Shown piece by piece: positions 33,531 through 45,384 of a stretch of DNA of 64,000 nt. This DNA comes from Hemileia vastatrix. Taxonomy: Eukaryota; Basidiomycota; Pucciniomycetes; Pucciniales; Zaghouaniaceae. The translations under genes and the position numbers were made by a program. Where the stretch lies: the NCBI GenBank assembly GCA_030280995.1, contig JASXTE010000016.1, forward strand, positions 17,282,501-17,346,500, read 5' to 3'. The notes below the pieces were generated by a model. The model made no database searches and was not told the DNA's origin. It saw only the letters and a program-made list of their open reading frames with translations. The first letter of the stretch is position 1, and the number at the start of each line of letters is the position of its first letter.

Positions 33531-35577
33531 ACACTAATAACAAGCATTAGTTTCATACTTTTTAGGTACTACAGTTTCAGTAGGTTTTTTCAGCTTCTCT
33601 GGAAGTGGTTTTGAATTCTGTTTTTTCAAAGGTTCATTATTTTGTTTATAGGTGGTGTACCTTGCTTCATAATTATGGTATAATAATATTTCATTACAAA
33701 TATTAATTAATTCAGAGTATTCATTAACCATTATTGTTCTAGCTACAAAGATGTCTCTGACAGATATAGGTAATTTATATATTATCTTATCTTTCCATAA
33801 GTTAAAATTCATGTTTGGCTCAATGACTTTTGATATTTTATTTAAATTCATTAAAAATATCATAGTTTTGTCACCATTAAACGGATTATACCTAGATTTA
33901 TCATACAATCTTTGCTGAGTGACCCTGAATTTAGAACCTCCAAATTGTTTTTCAATTAGTTGCTTCTATTCAGCCCAAGAGTAATCTTTACCCTCACTCA
34001 AAACAGCTTCAAACCATAATAAAGCAACATCCTTAAATAGAGAAATTAATTTTGATGTTATTTCTTCATCTGGCAATTTATATGAGAACTTTAAGTTGTG
34101 AATTCTTTGAATAAAGTGTTTCTAATCATAGCTGGCTTCCCCATCATAAGTTGGGTACTGATCAATCTTTGGCCAGCTCTTCTGATTGGATTTAGTCTCA
34201 CTAATCTTAGGCAAATTCTATAACTCATTCACTCTGGATAAATGTTCTTGTATTTACTCTTGCATGTATTTGTGACTTACATTTGTTTTCTCAGATTTTA
34301 CACTACCACCAGATATTTTTACTTGTGGTGGTATGGGAAATGATTGAGATTCATTTTTGCCAATGAAAGGATTATTATTATACTGTTTATACTTATGATT
34401 ATCCTGGTTCATTAGTAGATTAGCAGTTTCAATCTCAACTTTAGTTAATCTTTGTAACAGACCAGAGACACTCTGATTTGTTTGTGCAAAAGATAACTTA
34501 GTTATTGATTCAGATTTTAATAAATGTGCTTCATAAAATTTTTCTAACTCACAGAATTTGTTTGAAAGTTCACTATATTTATTACTTAAAGAATCATATT
34601 TAAGAGTTAGAGCCAAGTGTTCATTCTCTAATTCTTTATTTCTTGTTGCCAGTTGAGAACTGTTCAATGTAAAGGATAAAATTGTATCACTTGTGAGCTT
34701 ATTTGTCTGTTCCTCACACTCAGTCATTCTATTCCATAATTCTGAAACAATTCTATGGACAGTTGGGTTACTATTAAAATACTCCATGTCTTCCTTCTCA
34801 ATTTATTCACTGTTTTGTGAACTTCTCATCTCACTAATAAGTGGTGGAAACTGAAGATTAACTGTATTATTATTATAAATAGTACTGTTGTTATTAACAA
34901 AAGATAAGTCCGGTGTATCTACATCAAAACCTAATTGTCTTAAATCCTCCTCAATTTTCTGTACAGATTTTACATCAATATCATTACCTATATTGTAATA
35001 ATCAGTATTGTGTTCAATCTGAGAGGGTAATATACTTACCATGGGATAGGAGCAAGCCCTTACTTTTGGTGCTTTTGCTTTCCTTTGTAGGGGTGAGCTG
35101 AGGCAGTCTGATGAGGGGGTGGATCCCTGTTGAAATTGTGGCTTGACCACTGCTGATGGAACCAATCTCACTTCCATTTCTCTACAAAGATTTTTTTCTG
35201 GGAAAGATGTGACCCTTCTCGAATAGGGGGTTGTTGGCTTGGCTGCCCTACCTTTAACTACGCCAAGGTTTGATTCATTTTTTGGAGCCTCACCTTGGAG
35301 TTGTTTTGTAACTTTTCTACTTCCTTTAGCATGGTAGATTTTGATTCCTCTAGTTTCAGAAACTGTTTGGCCAGATGAGACAGTTGATCCAGCAGAGGAG
35401 GTGAAGTCTTTTTGATTTTTATCTTTTTTTTGAAAGGGGTCCTTTTCATCTATGCTCATAGACTCTGGTTGTGGGTAGGATTGGCCCTCCATGGTGATGT
35501 CCTGGAGCAATGTTTTTAGCTTTAGACCTGGTGTTATAAGCAGGTTTTTCACTTAAATTGTCCTGTGAAGCACTCAT
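33531..35577 (-). pseudogene. Gag of II-2
   Basis: From ATG 35577 (MSASQDNLSEKPAYNTRSKAK), then frames 35552-34803 (DFTSSAGSTVSSGQT ... DVKSVQKIEEDLRQLGFD), 34787-34254 (heptad-rich: NKLTSDTILSFTLNSSQLA, a coiled coil) and 33908-33534 (NKISKVIEPNMNFNLWKDK, capsid). The knuckle near 33540-33495 is CY-stop-CNKPWFKIHKC, so a stop replaces one residue. Multiple stops and shifts. Confidence 0.82.
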
Positions 35578-36069
35578 TCTGTCTTAAATAATAATTCTTC
35601 ACGTTTAAAAATGGATAAACAATATGGTAATTATTATACAAAATTTATTAGCAATACAATTACTAATATAAGCACTGGAGCTTACCCTGAATTTATATCT
35701 TTATATATTTAAATAAAATATAAGAAAGTTCAAAAAAATCTGTTAAAAATAATATAACAAATTTAACTAGACCTTTAAAAGATTTAATAATTAGCTTTCA
35801 AAGCTTTAACTAAATACCAATTTAATTTGGTGTTATATTGGTGACCAAATACCAAGTGAAATTGGGTTTATATTGGGTACAGTTACTACTGTAAATACCT
35901 ATTTTTTATTATAAAAAGTTAGTACAATTATTATAAGGGTTCTTTTCTGCAAGCACTGAGTTATGATGACCCACTAATGTGCTGCAGACTAAAATATTTG
36001 GTTTTTATAAGATATACTAGAGAAAAAATCATGTCCTAAGGCTTATACTAAATAATACGTAATAACTAA

Positions 36070-36084
36070 GGAAAGACTCCCAAT
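36070..36084 (-). promoter_or_regulatory. Conserved internal start / possible primer site of II-2
   Basis: Minus strand ATTGGGAGTCTTTCC, directly inside the 5' LTR. Confidence 0.6.
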
Positions 36085-37259
36085 TGTCATTGTTTGCTAG
36101 TATTTAAGTATAATTTAATAGTATATATTAATGTTCCTACTACCTATTGTTAAATTATTTAGTTATTAAACCTCAGGGGAAGACAAATAAAATAGTTATT
36201 CTCAATATAAACTCAAAATACTTGTATTTTATGTGTGCTAGTGGTGGAAAATAGAATAATAAAATATAGTTATAGCTTATATAAAGATAATATCAATTTA
36301 TGAATGCTTCATAATGTATTTACATATGATAATAATTTTTTATAATTTTTATTTGAAGTGTAGTAAGTAAGTGATGTCTAACAACCCGTCAAAATCCTCC
36401 CTTACTTATACCAAAATCCACTGGAGTGCACAGACCTTCAATCCAGATTATGTCACTGCTATCCCTGAAAATTACAGCACTTTTAGGGCCCATCACCTCC
36501 CCATGGCGTCTACTTCAAAAATTTTTAACCCCCAGACCTCCATTAAGGACCCTCCATCACAATTAATGATACCACAGAACCATACCATAAATGGAATAAA
36601 CAGATAAAAGTGGATACCATAGAGAGACAGGTAGAATAACTGATACAAAGAGTATATAATGAAACCCAAAGCATATAAAGGAACCAAATTAACTTTCCAA
36701 GCCCCCAATAATATCCCCAAGCATCCATATTAACCCAGTAATCATATCCTAACTCATAAATCTGTGAAAATCTATCCAAGGAAGCAGATTAAGTTGTCCA
36801 AACTGGATATATGCGCCTGGAAAAGGTGTATATTCTTGTGTAGGTATTTTTAGTTCACTTCATACGTCTATATGACCTAAAGTAAGCAGAAAAATAAAAT
36901 TTATAGGCTATTAATAGGTTAAAACCCACTAATAGACCTAAATATACATAATATAATTACATATTTCACTGAATATGAGGTTTATGTATACATATAAGCT
37001 TATGTATGTCTATAATTACTTAATATAACTTAAGATAAGTATATTATGACTCCATTAACACATTAATAAGTATTATTAGGCTATGGATAAGCTATTAAAA
37101 CTGCTATAAGTCATATAATACTGTAATAATTATATATATATGTATTATAACCATATATATAAGTATTTTAACCTTATTTTAAGTTATAATCTTAATGTAT
37201 TAAGGTTATCTTATTTTAAACATAAGAATTACTCAGTCCTGGAGATACCTAGGCTGACA
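36085..37259 (-). mobile_element. 5' LTR of II-2
   Basis: 1175 bp. Minus strand TGTCAGCCTAGG ... CAATGACA. Pairs with 27981-29156. Confidence 0.92.
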
Positions 37260-37264
37260 ACATG

Positions 37265-40200
37265 AGAAACAGATATGCCAATTTCAGAAAAGTAAAAAAA
37301 TAAGCGGGGTCAAACAGGGTCACTCACCAATTCAGACCCAGAGTTATACCCTGCAACCAAAAACTGAACAAGACACTTAGTTCAGGGATTTCCCCTTGTG
37401 AATTTAAAAGTGCTGATGGATAAAAGGGTTACAGACGTTTTCTTTACAGAAATTTTTTGTAGAGAAATAAAATAAAAATTTTTTGGATTATCCCAGGTGT
37501 CGAATTATGCTTGAAAGATCCCCTAGTGTGGGAGCTGATTTAAGAGAAAAGATTTTTCAAAGATTCTGGTGCAATGGAAAGAAGTCTCAAACCAAGGCAA
37601 ATGTTACAAAATATAATTACCAGTAAGACATGGTACTGTGGATGACACAGCTGCACCAATACAACCCACGCATTGACTTTAGAGGAAAGAAGGTCCAAAT
37701 GGGAAGTGAAAAGAAAAATTTTAATAAATTATCAGCCCCCTGGAACCTTTAGATGTCAGGGGACCATCCCAGAAAGTCTTCTGATGTTTTGTTATCAACG
37801 GTAAAATTTTCACTATAGCTGATTTTATTCTATTGGCTAGAAGAAGCAGGCTGGGGATGGGACACCTACAGGTAGTGAAAATAAGGATCCAAAAGGGAAG
37901 GAAGCACATCAAGAAGAGGAAAAGTTGCAACAGAAATGAGTGAAAGAAGGCAGTAGATAGAAGGTTGGATAGCACTGATTATTGATTTGAGCCCCTGGCC
38001 CCTTCAAAGCTCATGGGCCCCTCTTAGAAAGTCTCCTGGTGTTTTATTATCATTAGTATACTTTCAGAAAAAACTGAAACTTACCTCTTACGCTAAGTTT
38101 CAGGAAATGAAGGGGGTTTCTGGAAGAATAGGAAGAGATGGAATGAATTTGAAGCAACAGAATTGAGTAAATCTTCCAAGATTGAAGCTAACATCCATTC
38201 CTCAAAGCCAACCAAAATCCTTGAGGAAATGGTATCTGAAGCCTATTGGGAATTTTTACTGCTGTTTGAAGATGGAGGATTTTAGACCCTGCCACCCTAT
38301 CAACAATATGAAATTTCAATTCATTGTGTTCCAGATGCAAGGAATCAATTTAGTCACATAATACCATTGTGAATCCTGGATTAAACCGTGCTAAAAGAGA
38401 TTATGGATATAAATTTGAAGAATTTTTTCATCGGAGAATCAAAATCTCCCATTGGACAGCTCCTGTGATCTTTTCAGGTAAAAATATGAGTATTTGAGAC
38501 CATTCAAGGATTTTAGAAGGCTGAATTCTCTGAAAGTAAAGAAAATATATCCCCTTCCACTGAAGAGAAAACTGGATGATAGTCTTCAAGACACAGAGTT
38601 TTTTAATATCCCTGGATTTTATGGAAGGTTACCACAAAATACAGGTGAAAAAAAGTAGATGAACAGAAACTGAAACTCTGAACTAAAGTTTACCACTTTC
38701 AATGGTTGGTAATTAATGCCTTTTTGTCCCTGTAATTCACATTATATGTTCCAAAACTTCACCAATAGCATATTTAAAGACCAATTAGGGAGATATGTGC
38801 CAGTTTATCTAGATGAAATCCTTATTTACTGAAGATCAGTGTAGGAAAATCAATTTCATATGGAATATTTTTTTCAGTTATTGAGAGAGGCACAAGTATG
38901 GTTAAAAAAATAAAATTGTTTTATTTAAGTGAAGAAAATCTCCTACCTAGGTATGATCATTTCAAATGATAGGGTGCAGATGAATCAGGAAAAGATAAAG
39001 GCAGTAACAGAGTGGCCTATTTGATCATCAGTGAAGGATCTCTAGTAACTCTTGGGCTTTCAAAAAACTTTCTACCTCTTTATCACAAATTATTCACACA
39101 CGTTATGACCACTGTATGACCCAACAAAAAAGGAAGCCACATTCACATTGACAGCCATAAAACTGGATGCTTTTAAGTATTTAAAAAGTAACCTGTGATG
39201 AGACTAATCCTTGCTATCTCATATTTACTAAAGCAATTTGTTCTGAAATGTGATTTCTCAGATTTTAAATTTGGTGTATTAACATTTCAACGCAATATTG
39301 AAAATGTCTTAAATCCAGTAGAATATTTTTCATGCATGCTGCTGGGTACAAAATTGAGCTACAGGATATATGGTAAGGAGCTTTTAGAATTAGTAGAAGC
39401 ACTAAACACCTGGAGCTACTACTTGGGAGGGGGACCTCCCTGTCTACATGTTATTATCTACAAATATCACAAAAACTTAGAAACATTCCTGAACTAAAAA
39501 ATTTTACACAAATGAAAGCAAAATTTGCCAAATTATTAAGTAGAATTGATTTTATTGTTTATTTTTTACCAGGGGAGAAGAAAAATAGTAGACCTGATGC
39601 ACTATCACAACACCCTAACTTGTTCCCATCACCAAATCAGCTACACACTGTTATGCTACTTTACTGATGAAGGATCTTAAAGAGGCTGTAATACTAGATG
39701 AGGATTTGATGGTATGGGTAAAAAGGGAATCGTAAAAGGATATAGAGTGCAGTTGTTGGTGAAGGCACTGCTATCTAGGAAGGTGGTGGTAAGGAAGGGA
39801 TTGGAGGATTATCACTTGGAAAATGAAGCACTGTGTTATAATTTTAGGATAGTGGTGCTAAATGATGAAGAGCTCAAGAGGAAAGTGGTTAAATCAAGGT
39901 AAAATTTTCCAATGGAAGAACACCCTGGACCCATGAATACAGTAGATCTAGTTAATTAAACCTCATATTGGAAGTCCATGATGGCATAAATCCAGCACTA
40001 TGTAGCAGCATGCAACTATTTCTAGAGGAATAAAGTCAGCCCAAAATTTACACCACTAACCCTTCTGAAAATCACCAAACATCCATGAATAAAACTCTCC
40101 TACAATCTTATTATTTAATTACCCAATTCATACGGAAAGAGAACTATCCTAAAATTAGCTGAATGCTTCACAAAGATAGTGCACATTTACCCATTACAAC

Positions 40201-40720
40201 CAATATCACATCAGAGATAATTTCAGACTGAATTGTGGCTCGTTTCTGGAAGTTCCATGGATTTCCTGACAGTATAGTATCACATTGGGGAATTACTTTT
40301 GAATATAAGTTGTTGAAAACAATGTATGTGCAAATAAATTTTAAGCCCATTTTTTCAACAGTATGGAATCACTATGCATACAGATAATCTGAGATATTTA
40401 ATAAGGTAATCAAACAATACTTGCACCATTTCATTAACAACAAGCAAGATTTTTGGATGAATTCTCATACAATAATTGGGCACATGCTTCAACAGGCATG
40501 TCACCTTTCTATAAAATAAATCAATTACAAAATCATCCCACTATTTTCTAACTCTGGCTTCTGCATAGTGACAAAAGTTCTGTGTCCTTCAAAGGGAATA
40601 TCATCCTTAATGTGGGTGTGGCACTGTGGATTAACAAGTGCTATAGAGGAAACAAATATTAGCCTATTGGCAGAGTAAACCAAGGCATTAGAAAACAACC
40701 TTTCAAGATTGTTGAGATGG
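37265..40720 (+). pseudogene. E0 pol: protease, RT, RNase H and integrase remains
   Basis: Plus-strand homology in many short frames. Protease end near 37630-37700 (QYNPRIDFRGKKVQM). RT start near 38200-38560 (PCHPI ... LRPFKDFRRLNSLKVKKIYPLP). Active-site area near 38800 (RYVPVYLDEILIY). Thumb near 38950 (KISYLGMIISND). RNase H and linker to about 39605 (RPDALSQHP). Integrase core near 40255-40510 (DSIVSHWGITFE, then NHYAYR and IFNKVIKQYL). Stops occur every few codons. The oldest element in the window; no 3' LTR was identified. Confidence 0.75.
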
Positions 40721-41155
40721 AGGTAAAAAATTTATTACATGAAATACACCATATACTTGAGACACAGTGTTCAGAGCACTGTATATATAATCATCTCATT
40801 ATTATAAAAAATGATGTTTTTAAAATGGAGACAGAACCCAACCAGCCAACAAGCCCTTGAAAATATGACTTAAAGCATTGATCAACATTAAAATTTATTC
40901 AATAACTCAGCCATCATGATATATAATCAAGTATTTTATTTGAGTAATGATGATCTTGATATAACTGCACCCAACATGTACTCATAATACAATTTTAAAA
41001 TTTTAATTACTTAATTTATACTTGACTAGAATTAATGAAAGTCAAGTATAAAACTATCTTGACAGTTTTAAAATAGAGCCAACTTCAAAAGCAACCAAAA
41101 TAAAATTTCAATATTGAAAATAATTCAATAATATTAAGGAGTAATTAAATTACTG
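40721..41155. other. AT-rich sequence, no gene seen
   Basis: May include the last remnants of E0 pol. Nothing recognised. Confidence 0.4.
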
Positions 41156-41294
41156 AGAAAAGACCATGGCACAGCTAGATAAAATACCCACTGACCAAAA
41201 GTCATTTTCAACATTAAAAATACTTCTTCAATATTAAAGAATCATATTAAATTATGGGCACCAACCATAATTCTGCACTTCTGATTTGCACTGC
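41156..41294 (+). repeat. Dispersed repeat, copy 1
   Basis: About 135 bp (GACCATGGCACAGCTAGAT ... ATTATGGGCACCAACCATAA) that recurs inverted at 55405-55560 (TTTGGTGCCCATAATTTAGT ... TCTAGCTGTGCCAGGGTC). Identity unknown; it borders the foldback element on its right. Confidence 0.7.
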
Positions 41295-41330
41295 CCAAAA
41301 ATGAATGCACACAATATTTTTTTACTGCTT

Positions 41331-41870
41331 GACCTTACACTATGCACCTAGCAAGATATCCCTGATGGGGATATTCATGCACAAGTTGGGGATATTGTAG
41401 AGAGTGACATAAGGACAGGAAAATATGTGTAATAAAAATATGTGCAAAAAATAAGTGTGAGAAAAATAAGTGTAAGAAAAATTTTTTGAAACCATGGAAA
41501 ATTTTGTTTTTTATTTTTTTTTCTCAAAAAAAAAATTTTTATTTCATTTATTAACCGCTATTTGGGAGAAACGTGCTGTATTTTTACTTTCCACTTCCCC
41601 CAAAAAACATGATTTTAAACCACTTTTGGTGGGGGATGAGGTGCAGAAAAAGAGCAAGATTTTCCCAAATAGCTGTATTTTTTTCTCTTTTTTTAGAAAT
41701 GATTTGAAAAAAAAATCTCATGGTCACAAATGATTTTTCTTACACTTACTTCTCTTGAGCTTATTTTCCTTGCACTTACTTTTCATACATTAATTTTTCT
41801 GACCTTATTTCCCTCCCTTAAATATCCTCAACAGGGATATTGTATTTGGTGCATAGTGTGTAGTGCAAAG
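41331..41870. mobile_element. Foldback (long inverted repeat) element
   Basis: Left arm 41331-41498 (CACTATGCACC, GATATCCCTGATG, AAGTGTAAGAAAAA, CCATGG) is mirrored by the right arm 41717-41870 (CATGGTCACAAATGATTTTT, CTTACACTT, CAGGGATATTG, GGTGCATAGTG). The loop 41499-41716 is T/A-rich. No transposase. A related smaller inverted pair is at 43280-43450. Confidence 0.65.
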
Positions 41871-41890
41871 TGCAAATGTCAGGGTGATGC

Positions 41891-43247
41891 TGTGGTCTTC
41901 CAACATTGGCAGGGGCCTTTGTTGTGTGATTTGGCGCTGTTTGTGCATGTCTTAATTGATATCTGTTAAGGAATTGGGTATTTTTCTGGTTTCATTCCGT
42001 GGATATTGGGTCTGCGGGTATGTGGGTACTATCATTGGATAGCTCTGGTTTTTCTCTATATTTTATGACTTGAAGACATTTTTCATATTCTAAGTTTTAA
42101 GGGGTCACTTCCTCATTTTTGATATATAAAAGATTCACCGCGCAATACGGGGGGCGGACTTGTTAGCAAGTCCGCAACCTTGGACTCAAATTCACCACAG
42201 ATTGAACACACATTGAGCTATTGAAAAAGGAACCATACAATCAGGGATGAACACCACTCAGCAGAACAGTTTTAGGTGGGTCTTCAAGTAGAGTTCAGTA
42301 TGAGTTCAGTATGAGTTCAGTATGAATTCCATCTGAGTTCTGTCTGAGTTCAGGTTGAGGACTTGCTAGCAAGTCCACCCCCTATATTGCATAGTGATTG
42401 CTGTTTAATTTTGTTTTTTGTGTTTTATGGGCTAACCTTAAGTCTTAGGGTTAAGTGCTTAGTACCATTGGATAGAGCTAATGTTTCTCTATATTTCATG
42501 TCTCAATGTTGTTATAGTGAAATTCTGTGTTTTAAAGGTTTTAGTAGTTGTAGCTAATTTTTCTAAGTAGATTAGTTGTTCTTATTGGTTTTCTGGCTTC
42601 AGGGAGGCAGGGCCGCTTCAGGCGGCACCTCCGACGTCGGGCGGCCCGCCCGCCTCTGTTTTAGAAGGTTGGGGAGCGCTTCAGGAGGGTTTTTTATTCA
42701 ATTTGGTGGGTACAGGCACCAGATTGGTGGGTGCGCATGGGCTCTTAGTTAGTGGTCTGTGTGTAAATAGTGAATAAGACACTTTGGGGCAACCTTAATC
42801 ATCATACAACCATCCGGAGGTGATATCCTTGTTCCTCACTCAGTTTTCACTGTTTTCTGGCCACAATTTGGCTGTGTTTGTTGCAAGTGAGTTCTTCATT
42901 TAACTTAACTTTGGCAACTGTTTTCTCTGTTATAGTCTTGCAAGCTATAGCAAGTATTATTGCTGTCTCTGGTGTGGATTTGCAGCCTACATCAAGTATC
43001 TTTGCTGTCTCTGGTGTGGACATTGTTCTACATTTCAGTTCTTTGGTCTGGTAGTCTGTCTGGTGACTACTTTCTTGGCTCATCAAGCAGTCAAGTGTGT
43101 TAAAAAGGGCTTTAGCAAAACAGGAACCAACTTACTTTAGCAAGTAAATCTCACTCTATTTTTCTAAAGGGACAGGGGATTTTCTCTCTGGTTTTTCTCC
43201 AACTCCCTTGGTCAAGGCCTATAGCTAGTACTATAGGATTGTCTACA
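41891..43247 (+). mobile_element. Solo family I LTR (LTR C) with a MITE inside
   Basis: TGTGGTC...TGTCTACA, same as LTRs A and B after removal of the MITE at 42135-42397. No PBS or gag follows. Flanks are ATGC on the left and ACGC on the right. Confidence 0.9.
42135..42397. mobile_element. MITE with a palindrome inside each end, 263 bp
   Basis: Terminal inverted repeats start TCAC(C/T)...GCAATA, followed by G-rich sequence. Inside the left end is GGACTTGTTAGCAAGTCC within a 22-nt hairpin (42154-42175); inside the right end is the perfect palindrome GGACTTGCTAGCAAGTCC (42359-42376). Interior has ATGAGTTCAGT tandem words (42286-42355). It sits 3 nt after the TATAAAA of LTR C, judged by comparison with LTR A. 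Target duplication not resolved. Confidence 0.85.
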
Positions 43248-43671
43248 ACGCTTGCATTGAAAACATTGGTGATTTTTGCATGGTGTTACTTGGTGCATAG
43301 TGTTTTAAATTAAAAGGTATCCATGACATTTTACCATATGGTGATAGCATACCACCACCTTCCTGACCAGTGGTAACACTACACACCAAGTAAGATATCC
43401 TGGATGTATGTGAGAAAGAAATATGTGGCAAAGATAAGTGTAGGAAAAATATCTAAAAACTATGGGAGTTGCAACCATTTGGTTTCTCAAAACATCGCAC
43501 CAATTGATGGGTGGAATGGTAGGCAGAGAGAGAAGGAGATGTGAGGATTTAATGATGCATGATTGTGGAACTCCAGCTTTAGCAAACATTAGCAAATTCA
43601 TATTGAATACTATTTTGAACAATTGTAGAAACTCACCAATTAGCCTAATTCTTTAATGTCATGTGACATTT
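43248..43671. other. Short spacer with foldback-like repeat
   Basis: 43285-43312 (GTTACTTGGTGCATAGTG) and 43376-43402 (AACACTACACACCAAGTAAGATATCC) form an imperfect inverted pair related to the 41.3-kb foldback. No gene. Confidence 0.5.
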
Positions 43672-44845
43672 TGTCAGCCTATATATCCCTAGGACTGAGT
43701 ATTTCTTATACTTAAAATAAGATAACCTTAAGTACATTAAGCTTATATCTTAAAAATAAGGTTAAAACAATAATATATATGATTATATTACATATATATA
43801 TAATTATTACTCTATTATATAAATTATAGTAGTTTAAATAGCTTATCCATAGCCTAATAATACTTATTAAAATGTTAATGGAGTCATAATATACTTATCT
43901 TAAGTTATATTAAGTAATTATTGACATACATAAGCTTATATGTATACATAAATCTCATATTCAGTGAAATATGCAGTATATTATGTATATTTAGGTATAT
44001 AAGTGGGTTTTAGCCACCTAATAGCCTATAAACTTTATTTTTCTTATTATTTTAGGTCATATGGACGTATCCAGTGGACTCTAAATGCCTAAAGAATCAT
44101 AGACATCTATTTCAGGCACATACACTCAGTTTGGACAACTTAATCTGCTTCCTTGGATGGATATTTATGGATTTATGGGTTGGGAGGTCATTTCTGGGTT
44201 AATATGGATGCTTGGGGATGTTATTGGGGGCTTTTAAATTTCATTTGGTTCTTTATGTGCTTTGGGTTCATTATATTCTCTTTGGATGGGTTATTTTACC
44301 TGTTTCTTTATGGTATCTGCTTTTATCTGGATTTTCTATTTATGGTATGGGTCTGTGTTATCATTAATTGTGATGGAGGGTCCTTACTGGAGGTCTGGGT
44401 GTTAAATATTCTTGAATTGGACGCCATGAGGAGGTGATGGGCCCTCACAGTGCTGTAATTGCCGGGGATAGCAGTGACATCATCTGGATTGAAGGTCTGT
44501 GCACTCCAGTGGATTTTGGTATAAGTAAGGGAGGATTTTGGCAGTTATTAGACATCACTTACTTACTACAACTCAAATAAACATCACAAAACAATTATTA
44601 GTATTCAAAGATATATTATAAAGCCATTATAAATTGATATTATCTTTATATAAGCTATAACTATATTATATTCATCTATTTTCCACCACTAGCGCGCATT
44701 TAAATCCAAGTATTGTGAGTTTTATTTGAGTATAACTATTTTATTAGTCTTCCCCTGAGGTTTAATCACTAAATCATCTATTAATAAGTAGTAGGACCAT
44801 TAATAAATACTATTAAATCATACTTATACACTAGATAGACTGACA
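43672..44845 (+). mobile_element. Solo LTR of family II (II-2 type)
   Basis: 1174 bp, TGTCAGCCTATATA...AGACTGACA, inverted relative to the LTRs at 27981 and 36085 and alike throughout. Neighbouring CATTT (43667-43671) and AATTT (44846-44850) look like a target duplication with one change. No internal start word follows, so it is a solo LTR. A 94-codon hydrophobic reading inside it is discussed in the findings. Confidence 0.9.
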
Positions 44846-45384
44846 AATTTGCTACTTTAATTTTTCATGCACAATTTTACATGCTCTTTCAGCTATATTA
44901 AAAAAGCTTGGTGCAATGAATCGTAAACTTCCAGGATTTTCTCCCAGCAGCTTTATGGGAAATCCTGACTGATTTTATATTAGGTTGAGTTAGGCAAGAA
45001 TCTACAATAAAGCCCCTGAGCTTACTTCTCATCAATTCCGTTTTCTGGTCCCCCCACCCATTTGATTACTCCCACAATTCTCCCATCCCATCCTCAACCG
45101 GCTCCAATTCTTTCCCATCCTTGATTGTCTGCTTTTTATGGTGTGTTTTTTATATTTCATATATTTTTTTTGTAATTTCTTTTACTTACTTATTTATTTC
45201 ATTCTTTCTCTTTCTTTTTCTAGATTTGTCTCTTCATCCTGGGCTCAAACACAGTTTTTCTTTTTTCTTTTTATGCAACTGACTTTTCTTTTTCCTTCTT
45301 ACAGAGATTTTTCATTGACACAACTTGTTGAACTCTGCTTCAGTTCCACCCAATTCTGAAGTGTATTGCAGTAAATATGATGCA
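44846..45384. other. T/C-rich region upstream of a gene relic
   Basis: Pyrimidine-rich stretches at 45010-45300. It may hold the promoter and first exon or leader of the relic that follows, but nothing specific is visible. Confidence 0.4.

Larger units (their letters stand above)
27981..37259 (-). mobile_element. Full-length Ty3/Gypsy family II element II-2
   Basis: 9279 bp on the minus strand, flanked by a perfect 5-bp duplication ACATG (27976-27980 and 37260-37264). LTRs TGTCAG...TGACA-type at 36085-37259 (5') and 27981-29156 (3'). Order: leader, gag, protease, RT, RNase H, integrase. It lies inside E0. Stops are frequent. A 431-bp solo LTR splits the integrase. Confidence 0.93.

Noticed and set aside
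37721..37975. 84-codon minus-strand ORF
   Set aside because: It is opposite to E0 pol sequence and shows no family pattern.
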